NCBI GenBank assembly: GCA_024743435.1
Contig: JANSWO010000004.1
Location: 1-64,000 of the forward strand
From: Pseudomonadaceae bacterium
GTDB taxonomy: Bacteria; Pseudomonadota; Gammaproteobacteria; Pseudomonadales; Azotimanducaceae
DNA: 64,000 nt
Reading direction: 5' to 3'
Part shown: piece by piece, positions 1 through 8,124 of the stretch
How the letters are laid out: each line of letters opens with the position of its first letter
Numbering within the stretch: the stretch's first letter is position 1
Notes under the pieces: generated by a model
Told to the model about the DNA's origin: nothing
The model's database searches: none
The model's input: the letters and a program-made list of their open reading frames with translations, nothing else
Position numbers and translations under genes: made by a program

Positions 1-156
1 CAACCCTACGACGGGAGCAGAGAGCACAGCTCCAATATGTGCAGTTCGTTCCTGAAATCCGAAGTCTCCAAAGAACGGAGCAACGCCAAGGACGACGGCG
101 AAGACCACGTAGGCGTAGCCCAGATACACACGATAGACAACAAATCGAGCAAGCAC
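1..156 (-). CDS. Partial integron cassette gene, membrane protein
   Basis: The frame opens at a GTG 9 bp after the attC at 166-263 and stays open to the left edge (52 codons), where it is cut off. The peptide starts V(M)LARFVVYRVYLGYAYVVFAVVLG and contains hydrophobic runs at about residues 12-29 and 41-52, so a small integral membrane protein is likely. Position and strand fit the cassette rule of a gene starting just downstream of the previous attC. I do not recognise a family. Its own attC lies beyond the window. Confidence 0.5.
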   Translation of the reverse strand, partial: MLARFVVYRVYLGYAYVVFAVVLGVAPFFGDFGFQERTAHIGAVLSAPVVGL

Positions 157-165
157 TATCGGATG

Positions 166-263
166 CGCCTAACTACTGCATTCACCCGCACTTGAGGGCT
201 GCGCATGGCTGCGGCAGCAGCCAAAGCAGCGGTCAAGGGTCGGGTGCAATGCTTGGTTAGGCG
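166..263 (-). other. attC recombination site 1 (type A)
   Basis: 98 bp bounded by CGCCTAAC and GTTAGGCG. Type A arms (ACTACTGCATTCACCCG / CGGGTGCAATGC) pair with an extrahelical base. Apical stem GGCTGC/GCAGCC around loop GGCA. Confidence 0.93.
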
Positions 264-272
264 TATCGCGCT

Positions 273-845
273 CTATGCTTCGTCTCCTACTTCTTCTACC
301 GAGATTCCTTCACAAACGGCATACATGTCATCGATGAGAAGGACGGTGCAGTTCAGTGCTCGTGTATGCGTCGGTACCTCTCGGGTCTTTGCGAGCCCGT
401 TCAGTGCACTGATGTATTTCTTGATTGCCGGCTCAGGCCCTCGGATTAGTAGCCCATGTCCACCCTCGAGGATTGTAACGTCGGCATTCAGAAACTCACT
501 AAATGGCCTCCATCCACCATAAAGGGACTCATGGGCCGAATAGAGTCTACCAATCACTTCGTAAGGATCACCCAGAACCTTGGAGAAGTAGACATCATAG
601 TGAGTAGAGTTATACATCCATGTCAGTGGATGATCCTCGAAAACGGACAAGAGAACATCGTGTGAAGGACTGATGTCGAGTTCATGCACACTACGAAGCA
701 GAATGTGGAAGCGTCTACGTTCGCTAGATCCCTCCCAGTCATCACAGACTAGTCGCAGCCGAATCGTATCGCCGTTCGCAACGACCTGGTCGAGGTGCGA
801 TTCGAGATCTTCGTAGATGGCATCGCGGAGTTCGAGGATGTTCAA
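273..845 (-). CDS. Integron cassette protein of unknown function (190 aa)
   Basis: Starts with ATG 5 bp after the upstream attC and ends 9 bp before the next, so it fills the cassette. The protein is acidic and soluble, begins MNILELRDAIYEDLESHLDQVV, has no signal peptide or membrane segment, and contains the run HYDVYFSKVLGDPYEVIGRL near its centre. I do not recognise the family. Transcription would run leftwards from the array promoter. Cassette context and full-length coding support a real gene; function is unknown. Confidence 0.75.
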   Translation of the reverse strand: MNILELRDAIYEDLESHLDQVVANGDTIRLRLVCDDWEGSSERRRFHILLRSVHELDISPSHDVLLSVFEDHPLTWMYNSTHYDVYFSKVLGDPYEVIGRLYSAHESLYGGWRPFSEFLNADVTILEGGHGLLIRGPEPAIKKYISALNGLAKTREVPTHTRALNCTVLLIDDMYAVCEGISVEEVGDEA

Positions 846-850
846 GGATA

Positions 851-948
851 CGCCTAACTACTGCATTCACCCGCACTTGAGGGCTGCGCACGCTTGCGAC
901 AGCAAGCGAAGCAGCGGTCAAGGGTCGGGTGCAATGCTTGGTTAGGCG
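851..948 (-). other. attC site 2 (type A)
   Basis: 98 bp, CGCCTAAC to GTTAGGCG. Type A arms; apical stem GCTTGC/GCAAGC with loop GACA. The reverse strand of its right core supplies the TAA stop of the gene at 942-1445. Confidence 0.93.
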
Positions 949-1445
949 GCAACTGAGTTCCGCCAAATTTGCCAAATGCTGAGTAAATCTGTGCCTCCAT
1001 CATTCTCATTTTCCCTATGCTCAAAAACATCCGTTGAGAGAACTTGTGCCAGCTCATCAAGCAACTCGAATAGCCCAAGAACTGATTGTTCGTTCCAATC
1101 CGGACCCATTCGATAGTCGACAGCAATCTCCTCGGAGCAACAGAAAACACCAAGCGGAGGTACGCAATACTCACCGCGAGAACGGATTCCACCAAAGAGG
1201 ACGTGAAACGGTTCAGCATCGCCAGTTGCGATTTCTACGGCCGGATTATCGTTGAATCGAATTTCGACCTCGGCGGATAATGATTTAGACCAATAGCTGG
1301 GTGGTAACCGAGACTCAAATCGAGAAGCTGAATTCCGTAGGCACTCGTAAGCCGGTGCGATCAAGGCTGTATTCGAGACCGGAAACGCGACTTCAGGCAA
1401 CGACCCATCATGGTTCGAGAAAATGTGCTCCGCTTCTTTCCACAC
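942..1445 (-). CDS. Integron cassette protein of unknown function (about 167 aa)
   Basis: An open frame continues upstream into the attC, but the likely start is the GTG at 1445, with an AGGAAGG ribosome-binding site 8 nt before it (protein starts V(M)WKEAEHIFSNHDG). The TAA stop is supplied by the GCCTAAC core of attC 2, so coding sequence runs into the recombination site. Soluble protein, no signal peptide; mid-region LFGGIRSRGEYCVPPLGVFCC. No family recognised. The longer reading with an attC-encoded N-terminus is unlikely. Confidence 0.72.
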   Translation of the reverse strand: MWKEAEHIFSNHDGSLPEVAFPVSNTALIAPAYECLRNSASRFESRLPPSYWSKSLSAEVEIRFNDNPAVEIATGDAEPFHVLFGGIRSRGEYCVPPLGVFCCSEEIAVDYRMGPDWNEQSVLGLFELLDELAQVLSTDVFEHRENENDGGTDLLSIWQIWRNSVAA

Positions 1446-1464
1446 GGAATTCACCTTCCTGTGC

Positions 1465-1562
1465 CGCCTAACGGCCGTGATCACCCGCGCTTGAGGGCTG
1501 CGCACGTTTGCGATAGCAAACGAAGCAGTGGTCAAGCGTCGGGTGCATTACATGGTTAGGCG
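1465..1562 (-). other. attC site 3 (type B)
   Basis: 98 bp, CGCCTAAC to GTTAGGCG. Type B arms (GGCCGTGATCACCCG / CGGGTGCATTAC); apical stem GTTTGC/GCAAAC, loop GATA. Confidence 0.93.
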
Positions 1563-1577
1563 GCTGTCGTTTGTTCT

Positions 1578-1856
1578 TCATTGCTTGTGACCACAGCTCC
1601 AACACTCTCCAGAGCCTAAGGGGTAGAACATATCTCCACAATTTGGGCAGGGCTCTACTGGCCCAGAAGGTTGATACGGTGCCCAACCCAGCCTGAGGTA
1701 GTGAATCGACATCGCTTCTTCAGCAGTGTATGCATCGAACTCCCATAGCATCGTGGCGCCCGGCTTAATGTTGACGGGTTCGCGGCCATGGATCGTATCC
1801 CAATACGTGATCGTACCGTCGATGTCCTTCCACGCCTGATGCTTACGCTTTGGCAT
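1578..1856 (-). CDS. Cassette-encoded small protein with C-terminal zinc ribbon
   Basis: 92-residue protein starting 20 bp after the upstream attC. Residues 70-89 hold CPNCG...CWSCG, two CxxC pairs typical of a zinc ribbon; the N-terminus is basic (MPKRKHQ). The middle contains MLWEFDAYTAEEAMSIHYLRLGW. Zinc binding is inferred from the cysteine spacing; whether it binds nucleic acid or protein cannot be told. Fills its cassette and reads with the array. Confidence 0.75.
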   Translation of the reverse strand: MPKRKHQAWKDIDGTITYWDTIHGREPVNIKPGATMLWEFDAYTAEEAMSIHYLRLGWAPYQPSGPVEPCPNCGDMFYPLGSGECWSCGHKQ

Positions 1857-1876
1857 GCAGTTCTCGCCTGGTAAGA

Positions 1877-1974
1877 CGCCTAACGGCTGTGATCACCCGC
1901 GCTGGAGGACTGTGCACGTTTGCGGCAGCAAACGAAGCAGTGGTCCAGCGTCGGGTGCATTACGTTGTTAGGCG
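1877..1974 (-). other. attC site 4 (type B)
   Basis: 98 bp. Type B arms with the CTGGA/TCCAG variant of the inner stem (CTTGA/TCAAG in most sites). Apical stem GTTTGC/GCAAAC, loop GGCA. It belongs to the ORF-less cassette at 1975-2383. Confidence 0.93.
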
Positions 1975-2383
1975 TTTGCATGGCTAGAAGCATCGAATTC
2001 GACGTCTAAGCATTGGCACTTGCTCCTTGTGCACGAGCAGATGAACGAAGACTAGGCCCATCGTTTAGAGATGACAATATCTCGGGATGACCGAGTTCGC
2101 GTGCTCTTGTCTACTGAGTACAGGACAACATAGCGCACGCGCGGGAAATCTAGACGATGAAGCTTGATAGCGATGAACCCAGGCATGCCGTAGCCCGCGT
2201 GCTGGCAGAACCTAGAATGCTGCTGGAACAACGCTCAAATCTCGCTGGGCCAAACGCCCTATCGCATGCGCGCGCGACAAGACCTATCCGAAGCTGGAAG
2301 TAGTGAGTCTTGGAAAACCCAAGATGCTGAGGCCGATATAGCGGCAAATGCCGCAGAGGCTTTCTTGGAATAACCTCGAAGGA
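1975..2383 (-). repeat. ORF-less repeat cassette, copy A
   Basis: 409 bp cassette body, one of eight related copies. On the + strand it shows CGCGTGC...GCACGCG around a variable segment of about 30 nt, then CCCGCGTGC...GCATGCGCGCG as a second inverted repeat, then CTTGG-N5-CCAAG. On the minus strand AAGGAG (2023-2028) precedes a 9-codon mini-ORF at 1984-2013 reading MLRRRIRCF. This copy and copy G form a subfamily with different ends. The first small ORF has ATT in place of ATG. A minus-strand frame at 2150-2347 is open but not conserved between copies. Confidence 0.85.
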
Positions 2384-2481
2384 CGCCTAACGGCCGTGAT
2401 CACCCGCGCTTGAGGGCTGTGCACGTTTGCGATAGCAAACGAAGCAGCGGTCAAGCGTCGGGTGCATTACATGGTTAGGCG
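2384..2481 (-). other. attC site 5 (type B)
   Basis: 98 bp. Apical stem GTTTGC/GCAAAC, loop GATA. Follows ORF-less copy B. Confidence 0.93.
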
Positions 2482-2888
2482 GATCGCTGGCTATCAAGTT
2501 GAACATTGACGTCCCAACATGGCACTTGCTCCTTGTGCGCGAACAGATGAACGAAGACTAGGCCCAACGCTTGGAGATAACAATATCTCGGCATGACTAG
2601 GTTCGCGTGTTCTTGGGTATTAAGTACCGACAACAAGTCGCACGCGCGGGGTATCTAGTCGATGAAGCTTGAGCACGCTGAACCTCGGTATGCCGTGGCC
2701 CGCGTGCTGGCTCAACCTCATACGCTGCCGGAACACAGCTCAGAACTCGCTGGGCCAAACGCCCTGTCGCACGCGCGCGAGACAAGACCTAGGCGGAACT
2801 GAATTCAGTGAGCGTTGGAGAACACAGATGTTTTGGCTTGGATGCTGGGAAATACCGCAGAACTTTACTTGGCATGAACTCAAAGAGA
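2482..2888 (-). repeat. ORF-less repeat cassette, copy B
   Basis: 407 bp. Same inverted-repeat plan as copy A. The minus-strand mini-ORF at 2494-2520 (MLGRQCST, then TGA) has AAGGAG at 2529-2534. The small MPR-type ORF seen in copies C, D, E and H is frameshifted here by a one-base loss near CATCTGTG. Confidence 0.85.
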
Positions 2889-2986
2889 CGCCTAACGGCC
2901 GTGATCACCCGCGCTTGAGGGCTGCGCAGGCTTGCGACAGCAAGCGAAGCAGCGGTCAAGCGTCGGGTGCATTACATGGTTAGGCG
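2889..2986 (-). other. attC site 6 (type B)
   Basis: 98 bp. Apical stem GCTTGC/GCAAGC, loop GACA, the usual apex of type A sites on a type B backbone. Confidence 0.93.
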
Positions 2987-3395
2987 GATCGCTGGCTATC
3001 AAGTTAAACATTGACGTCCCAACATGGCACTTGCTCCTTGTGCGCGAATAGATGAACGAAGACTAGGCCCATCGTTTGGAGATGACAATATCTCGGAGTA
3101 ACCGGGTTCGCGTGCTTTGAGTTACTGCAGCACTGAAAGCAGTTCGCACGCGCGGGGAATCTAGTCGATGAAGTTGGGTAGCCTTGAAGCTCAAAACACC
3201 GTAACCCGCGTGCTCGCTCACCCTAAAACCATGCCGAGACAACGCTCAAACCTGCCTAGGACAAACGCCCTTTCGCACGCGCGCGAGACAAGACCGATAC
3301 GAAGCTGAAGTCAGTGACTCTTGGAGAACCCAAGATGCTCTGGCTTGGATGATGGAAAGCACCGCAGAACATTTCTTGGCATGAACTTAAAGAGA
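2987..3395 (-). repeat. ORF-less repeat cassette, copy C
   Basis: 409 bp. Inverted repeats and CTTGG-N5-CCAAG stem present. Minus-strand mini-ORF at 2999-3025 (MLGRQCLT) behind AAGGAG. A 23-codon ORF at 3311-3382 starts MPRN and ends HLGFSKSH. Copies A, B and C are consecutive cassettes. Confidence 0.85.
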
Positions 3396-3493
3396 CGCCT
3401 AACTACTGCATTCACCCGCACTTGAGGGCTGCGCACGCTTGCGACAGCAAGCGAAGCAGCGGTCAAGGGTCGGGTGCAATGCTTGGTTAGGCG
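3396..3493 (-). other. attC site 7 (type A)
   Basis: 98 bp. Apical stem GCTTGC/GCAAGC, loop GACA. Its core supplies the stop codon of the ATP-grasp-like cassette gene. Confidence 0.93.
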
Positions 3494-4266
3494 CCACTGG
3501 CTATTACCTCAACTAGTCTTTCAGGATCCCATCCAACAGAGTCAGACACCTGGCCATCTCCTATCTCTACAACCCTCAGCTCTCCATCTGAGCGGGCAAT
3601 AACATCGATAGAGAAGAATCTACTACTGATACGACTAGCGCAGACACTCACGATAGGCGGCACAGGATCACCAGATGCGCTGTGAGCCTCCCCGTTGATC
3701 ACGAAGTAGCGTTGTTCCGTTGAAGAATCGAAATCCTCCAGCTTCCGAACAGAGAATCCGCCTTCAATACTGCCCCGATATTTCTCCATTTCAGATACGA
3801 CCTTGGGTAGATCTGATAGGTCAGTCACCACGGAGCCAATGGAAGTCTTCAAGGACTTCACATAGTCCTTGATGAAGTAGCCATCCCAATCGAGTGAAGA
3901 GAGCTCTCGCTCCAAGTCGGCATTCTTGGGAAAGAAGACCGTTTCCGAGGTGTACTCAGAGAGATTCGGGTACCAATTGGGAATGTGATGGGTAAGGAGA
4001 TAGCTAGACAAGTCCGTGAACATTCGCCCACCGGAGTCGATGATCGCCTCTTGAAGCTTCGAGTACTCAGCTTCAGACAGCATCCATCCTCGGTAGATCA
4101 CTTCTTCCCCGGCCTCGATGCCAACCAAAGCGGATGTCGAGATATCCATGTCTTGCTTGAGTGTTGCTACAGACACTCCCCTGGCGCGAAAAGCCTTAGC
4201 CTCCGGCGCGTACTGTTCATCGACGGTCGAAGACTTGAAGTAGTCGCTGGGGTAGAGAACCTGCAT
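3487..4266 (-). CDS. Cassette-encoded ATP-grasp-like protein (259 aa)
   Basis: The C-terminal half (about residues 130-250) reads like the ATP-grasp domain of the DUF4343 type. FIKDYVKSLKTS supplies a nucleotide-binding lysine, RGSIEGGFSVRKLEDF and RYFVINGEAH follow, and the C-terminus VVEIGDGQVSDSVGW resembles the metal-binding E-x-G-D segment. Such enzymes usually ligate a carboxylate to an amine or thiol using ATP; the substrate is unknown. ATG lies 2 bp after attC 8 and TAA is inside attC 7, so the cassette body has almost no non-coding DNA. Family assignment is from motif memory, not a search. Confidence 0.72.
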   Translation of the reverse strand: MQVLYPSDYFKSSTVDEQYAPEAKAFRARGVSVATLKQDMDISTSALVGIEAGEEVIYRGWMLSEAEYSKLQEAIIDSGGRMFTDLSSYLLTHHIPNWYPNLSEYTSETVFFPKNADLERELSSLDWDGYFIKDYVKSLKTSIGSVVTDLSDLPKVVSEMEKYRGSIEGGFSVRKLEDFDSSTEQRYFVINGEAHSASGDPVPPIVSVCASRISSRFFSIDVIARSDGELRVVEIGDGQVSDSVGWDPERLVEVIASGA

Positions 4267-4268
4267 GG

Positions 4269-4366
4269 CGCCTAACGGCCGTGATCACCCGCGCTTGAGG
4301 GCTGTGCACGTTTGCGACAGCAAACGTAGCAGCGGTCAAGCGTCGGGTGCATTACATGGTTAGGCG
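4269..4366 (-). other. attC site 8 (type B)
   Basis: 98 bp. Apical stem GTTTGC/GCAAAC, loop GACA. Follows ORF-less copy D; the next gene starts 2 bp beyond it. Confidence 0.93.
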
Positions 4367-4774
4367 GATCGCTGGCTATCAAGCTAAACATTGACGTCCC
4401 AACATGGCACTTGCTCCGTGTGCACGAGTAGATGAACGAAGACTAGGCCCAACGTTTGGAGATAACAATATCTCGGAGTGACCAGGTTCGCGTGCTCTGA
4501 GAAGTACACCCTCGCGATTTAAGTCGCACGCGCGGGGAATCTAATCGATGACGCTTGAAAGCGCTGAAGCTCGAAAGCAGTGACCCGCGTGCTGGCACAA
4601 CCTAAAACTCCGCTGGATTGGCGCCTAAATCTACCTGGGACAAACGCCCTGTCGCACGCGCGCGAGACAAGACCTAGACGAAACTGAATTCAGTGAGACT
4701 TGGACAACCCAAGATGCTCAGGCTTGGGCGATGTAAAGAACGGCACCACTTTTCTTGGCATGAACTCAAAGAGA
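4367..4774 (-). repeat. ORF-less repeat cassette, copy D
   Basis: 408 bp. Mini-ORF at 4379-4405 (MLGRQCLA) behind a GGAG site (AAGGAG changed to ACGGAG). A 23-codon ORF at 4690-4761 starts MPRK and ends HLGLSKSH. The variable segment inside the first inverted repeat is unrelated to those of copies B, G and H. Confidence 0.85.
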
Positions 4775-4872
4775 CGCCTAACGGCTGTGATCACCCGCGC
4801 TGGAGGACTGTGCACGTTTGCGGCAGCAAACGAAGCAGTGGTCCAGCGTCGGGTGCATTACATGGTTAGGCG
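4775..4872 (-). other. attC site 9 (type B)
   Basis: 98 bp. CTGGA/TCCAG inner-stem variant; apical stem GTTTGC/GCAAAC, loop GGCA. Confidence 0.93.
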
Positions 4873-4921
4873 TCGATCGCGTTATCACCTGGCCAGCCCT
4901 CCAGCTGAAATGCTCTGGCGT

Positions 4922-5308
4922 CTACGAGTTTTGCGTTCCGAACAGCGAACCTACAAGACCAGCCACCATCACAGTTAGTAGTACCAGAATGAATGGGGCA
5001 TTAGGCCAATCCAAGACTTCTGCTACTCCGATCCATTCGTTGCTTGTATAAAGATAGAGCTCACGATCCCACTCCCGAAGCAAATCCAGTGCAGAGTAAC
5101 TATGCCACTCTCCTTCTCTGAGGTAAGGATGGATCTGATGCTCCCAAAGGGAGACTGCAGCATAGCCAATTCCGAATAGAAACGTGCTGAGGGGGGCTAA
5201 ACAACCCAGAACTTCCCGCAAATCATCGGTGGGCTTATCTTTGTTCGTCATTCTCGATTCATACTCTGCGAAAATGTTCCGAGATGTTTCGACTTTGAGC
5301 TTAGCCAA
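4922..5308 (-). CDS. Cassette-encoded membrane protein (about 128 aa)
   Basis: Two hydrophobic segments, about residues 36-54 (APLSTFLFGIGYAAVSLW) and 104-123 (PFILVLLTVMVAGLVGSLF), flank a hydrophilic loop rich in W, Y and acidic residues. The frame opens with TTG at 5308. TAAGGA lies almost against it, so the ATG at 5251 (MTNKDKPTDD) is an equally good start and would keep both membrane segments. No family recognised. The leader after the attC is about 50 bp, longer than in other cassettes. Confidence 0.65.
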   Translation of the reverse strand: MAKLKVETSRNIFAEYESRMTNKDKPTDDLREVLGCLAPLSTFLFGIGYAAVSLWEHQIHPYLREGEWHSYSALDLLREWDRELYLYTSNEWIGVAEVLDWPNAPFILVLLTVMVAGLVGSLFGTQNS

Positions 5309-5358
5309 TCCTTAGGTGCAGGGAAACACGCTCTGGAGATGCAGCAACGATCTGTCGA

Positions 5359-5456
5359 CGCCTAACTACTGCATTCACCCGCACTTGAGGGCCGTGCACG
5401 GCTGCAGCAGCAGCCGAAGCGGCGGTCAAGGGTCGGGTGCAATGCTTGGTTAGGCG
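5359..5456 (-). other. attC site 10 (type A)
   Basis: 98 bp. Apical stem GGCTGC/GCAGCC with loop AGCA; the only apical loop not starting with G. Confidence 0.93.
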
Positions 5457-5921
5457 TCAGTGGATCCAACTCGGCGTTCCCTCAATCGTCTCAAGATCTA
5501 AAACTTCTCTGCTGTGAATCATCACTCGTACAATGTCCAAGAACTGAGAAACCCCATTGATCAAGGATTCCTCGGGTATTCGGACATCGCAATCAATTGA
5601 CTGACGTGCAGCGCGCACTATCCACTGGTCCTCCCTTCTCCTGCGTATCTCTATCTGCTTAGAGACTTCGTCATCCATTGACTCGAACATAAAGTTGTCC
5701 AGGCTATTACTAGCAAGAAAGTTCAACCGAAGAGCATCTGCTAACTCTAGAAAAGTGAAGAACTCTTCTTTCAAGAAGAGTTGTTCATCTACAAGCATCC
5801 TAATAGTGCCTTGCACGTGGATCAGAGCGTCAACCCAGCTTTGGATCATGTAGCCCTTCGGATCAACTTCCACGTCTGATAGTTCGAAGCGCAGACTCGA
5901 TCCAGGCAGCTCAGCTTGCAT
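5457..5921 (-). CDS. Cassette protein of unknown function (154 aa)
   Basis: ATG is 2 bp after attC 11 and TGA directly follows attC 10, so the cassette body is almost all gene. Soluble, acidic protein; middle segment LKEEFFTFLELADALRLNF, no signal peptide or membrane segment. No family recognised. With no room for a separate ribosome-binding site, translation must start leaderless, use sequence inside the attC, or be coupled to upstream translation. Confidence 0.72.
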   Translation of the reverse strand: MQAELPGSSLRFELSDVEVDPKGYMIQSWVDALIHVQGTIRMLVDEQLFLKEEFFTFLELADALRLNFLASNSLDNFMFESMDDEVSKQIEIRRRREDQWIVRAARQSIDCDVRIPEESLINGVSQFLDIVRVMIHSREVLDLETIEGTPSWIH

Positions 5922-5923
5922 GA

Positions 5924-6021
5924 CGCCTAACGGCCGTGATCACCCGCGCTTGAGGGCTGTGAACGTTTGCGATAGCAAACGAAGCAGCGGTCAAGCGTCG
6001 GGTGCATTACATGGTTAGGCG
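5924..6021 (-). other. attC site 11 (type B)
   Basis: 98 bp. Apical stem GTTTGC/GCAAAC, loop GATA. Follows ORF-less copy E. Confidence 0.93.
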
Positions 6022-6429
6022 GATCGCTGGCTATCAAGTCGAACATCGACGTCCCAACATGGCACTTGCTCCTTGTGCACGAATAGATGAACGAAGACTA
6101 GGCCCACCCTACGACAAAGACAATATCTCGGTATGACCTGGTTCGCGTGCATCAAACCACTCAATGCCGTTACGCAGATCGCACGCGCGGGGAATCTACT
6201 CGATGAAGCTTGATAGCGCTGAACTTCGGCTGGCTCTTACCCGCGTGCTGGCTCAACCTCAAACGCTGCCGGAACAATGCCAAAAATCGCTAGGCCAAAC
6301 GCCCTGTCGCACGCGCGCGAGACAAGACCGATACGAAACTGAATTCAGTGAGACTTGGAGAACCCAAGATGCTCTGGCTTGAGCAATGTACAGAACCGCA
6401 CCACTTTTCTTGGCATGAACTCAAAGAGA
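6022..6429 (-). repeat. ORF-less repeat cassette, copy E
   Basis: 408 bp. Mini-ORF 6034-6060 (MLGRRCST) behind AAGGAG. 23-codon ORF at 6345-6416 starts MPRK and ends HLGFSKSH. Both CGCGTGC/GCACGCG inverted repeats are intact; the variable segment differs from all other copies. Confidence 0.85.
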
Positions 6430-6527
6430 CGCCTAACGGCCGTGATCACCCGCGCTGGAGGACTGTGCGCGTTTGCGGCAGTAAACGAAGCAGTGGTCCA
6501 GCGTCGGGTGCATTACTTTGTTAGGCG
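6430..6527 (-). other. attC site 12 (type B)
   Basis: 98 bp. CTGGA/TCCAG variant; apical stem GTTTGC/GTAAAC has one non-Watson-Crick pair; loop GGCA. Confidence 0.92.
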
Positions 6528-6546
6528 GCACTTGGAAAGCTGTGTT

Positions 6547-6981
6547 TCAGTCGTCATCGAGCGTGGAATCGCAAACCAGAATGTAGAATCGTTCTGTTAT
6601 TTCGTACATAGGCGTGTTCCCTGGGGTGATATCTAGAACGTAGCCAAGCTCCGCCATGTATCTTACTGCTGCTTGAAGGTCTCTATGTTCATCAGTGTAG
6701 TATGCGAATGCAGGCTCGCTAATTCTCCCCATGGATGTCTTGCTGCTCTTGAGGAAAAAGACTCGAGTCGTTCTCCCTTCCTCGCTTCGGAAATCATTTT
6801 TCATCTCAGCGGAGAGGAGAGGATACCGATTACAAAATTCGGTCCATTCCAGAGCTACCGCCGACTGCTTCTCTTTGGCTCTTCTAGCGTCTGTGGCTTT
6901 GGAGGAATAGTAGCCACCAGCTGCACCAATTGCGGTACCCAGCAAGAAGCCAATGAGAGTGTCTAGAAGATCGAATGACAT
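6547..6981 (-). CDS. Cassette-encoded membrane-anchored protein (144 aa)
   Basis: N-terminal glycine-rich membrane segment (about residues 8-26, LIGFLLGTAIGAAGGYYSS) followed by a basic stretch (DARRAKEKQ) and a soluble domain of about 110 residues ending ERFYILVCDSTLDDD. Topology is likely N-out with a cytoplasmic domain. Starts 8 bp after attC 13. No family recognised. Confidence 0.72.
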   Translation of the reverse strand: MSFDLLDTLIGFLLGTAIGAAGGYYSSKATDARRAKEKQSAVALEWTEFCNRYPLLSAEMKNDFRSEEGRTTRVFFLKSSKTSMGRISEPAFAYYTDEHRDLQAAVRYMAELGYVLDITPGNTPMYEITERFYILVCDSTLDDD

Positions 6982-6989
6982 ATCGGTGA

Positions 6990-7087
6990 CGCCTAACGGC
7001 CGTGATCACCCGCGCTGGAGGACTGTGCACGTTTGCGATAGCAAACGAAGCAGAGGTCAAGCGTCGGGTGCATTACATGGTTAGGCG
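6990..7087 (-). other. attC site 13 (type B)
   Basis: 98 bp. Apical stem GTTTGC/GCAAAC, loop GATA. The inner stem pairs CTGGA with TCAAG, a mismatch that looks like a recombinant of two attC variants. Confidence 0.92.
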
Positions 7088-7494
7088 GATCGCTGGCTAT
7101 CAAGTTGATCATCGACGTCCCAACATGGCACTTGCTCCTTGTGCACGAGTAGATGAACGAAGACTAGGCCCACCCTGCGACAAAGACAATATCTCGGAAG
7201 TCCCTAGTTCGCGTGCTTTGAGTAGATTGCCTCTTGCCAGTCAGTTCGCACGCGCGGGGAATCTAGTCGATGAAGCTTGATAGCCTTGAACCTCGGTGGC
7301 GCTGGCCCGCGTGCCGGCTCAACCTAGAACGCTGCCAGAACACAACTAAATCTCGCTGAGCCAAACGCCCTGTCGCACGCGCGCGAGGCAAGATCGATAC
7401 GAAGCTGAATTCAGCGAGTCTTGGAGAATCCAAGACGTTTTGGCTTGGAAGATGGGAAACACCACAGAATTCTTCTTGGAATGACCTCGAAGGA
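7088..7494 (-). repeat. ORF-less repeat cassette, copy F
   Basis: 407 bp. The mini-ORF is shortened to 5 codons (7109-7126, MLGRR then TGA) but keeps AAGGAG. The first small ORF would begin with ATT. Stem CTTGGA/TCCAAG is extended by a compensating change. Confidence 0.84.
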
Positions 7495-7592
7495 CGCCTA
7501 ACGGCCGTGATCACCCGCACTTGAGGGCTGCGCACGGTGGCGGCAGCCACCGAAGTAGCGGTCAAGTGTCGGGTGCATTACTTTGTTAGGCG
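7495..7592 (-). other. attC site 14 (type B)
   Basis: 98 bp. Apical stem GGTGGC/GCCACC, loop GGCA. Paired change CGCAC with AAGTG where other type B sites have CGCGC with AAGCG. Confidence 0.93.
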
Positions 7593-8020
7593 CTCGCCGT
7601 CTCATCGATAACCTCAATCTTGGAATTTACAGAACACAGTTCCGCCACAAGCTGCGAAGCGTTAGTCACGTGTCCGGTACGAATCGTGTCCATGCCCTTC
7701 GCGCTAATTCGAAGTTTCGCCTCACTAGCGATTCTGGAGTGAACTCTTATCCTCGTCATGACTTCAATCGGGTAGGAACATTCCGCACCGAGCCGAAGTC
7801 GATCACCTTCAATGGCTATCTCTTGCCCTTCTGGGGGGCGCACAAAAAACATAAAGGACATAGACAGCACCACTATCGGTATCATTTTTGTTGGGGTAGA
7901 CGTGAAGCGAAGAATGTCTAAGTACCCTAGAACAAGCAGTAAGCACCAGATTCCCAGCAATACGAAACCTATGCTTCTCCAGTGCCTCTCCAAAGCGCTC
8001 TTTCGAACTGGGTAACCCAT
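7586..8020 (-). CDS. Cassette-encoded membrane protein with C-terminal soluble domain (144 aa)
   Basis: Two hydrophobic segments (about residues 17-36, IGFVLLGIWCLLLVLGYLDI, and 45-60, MIPIVVLSMSFMFFV) precede a soluble domain of about 80 residues. The double-helix-plus-domain plan resembles bacterial PH-domain-like small membrane proteins, but I see no diagnostic motif. TAA is supplied by the attC 14 core; ATG is 6 bp after attC 15. Confidence 0.72.
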   Translation of the reverse strand: MGYPVRKSALERHWRSIGFVLLGIWCLLLVLGYLDILRFTSTPTKMIPIVVLSMSFMFFVRPPEGQEIAIEGDRLRLGAECSYPIEVMTRIRVHSRIASEAKLRISAKGMDTIRTGHVTNASQLVAELCSVNSKIEVIDETASA

Positions 8021-8026
8021 CAGCGA

Positions 8027-8124
8027 CGCCTAACGGCCGTGATCACCCGCACTTGAGGTCTGCGCACGGCGGCGACAGCCGACGAAGCAGAGGTCAAGTG
8101 TCGGGTGCATTACATTGTTAGGCG
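8027..8124 (-). other. attC site 15 (type B)
   Basis: 98 bp. Apical stem GGCGGC/GCCGAC with one mismatch, loop GACA. Shares the CGCAC/AAGTG pair change with attC 14. Confidence 0.92.

Noticed and set aside
39-260. ORFs reading through attC sites (for example 39-260, 205-522, 742-975, 2669-2983, 6164-6382, 10690-10926)
   Set aside because: Most of each frame is the attC palindrome itself, so the same peptide (RGLCTFA..., HPHLRAAHGCGSS...) recurs at many sites; no cassette-specific coding signal.
2150-2347. 65-codon minus-strand ORF in ORF-less copy A as a real gene
   Set aside because: The frame is broken by stops or shifts in the other seven copies, so coding constraint is not seen.
7263-7565. 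100-codon minus-strand ORF across ORF-less copy F and attC 14
   Set aside because: Starts in the attC palindrome and has no counterpart in the other copies.
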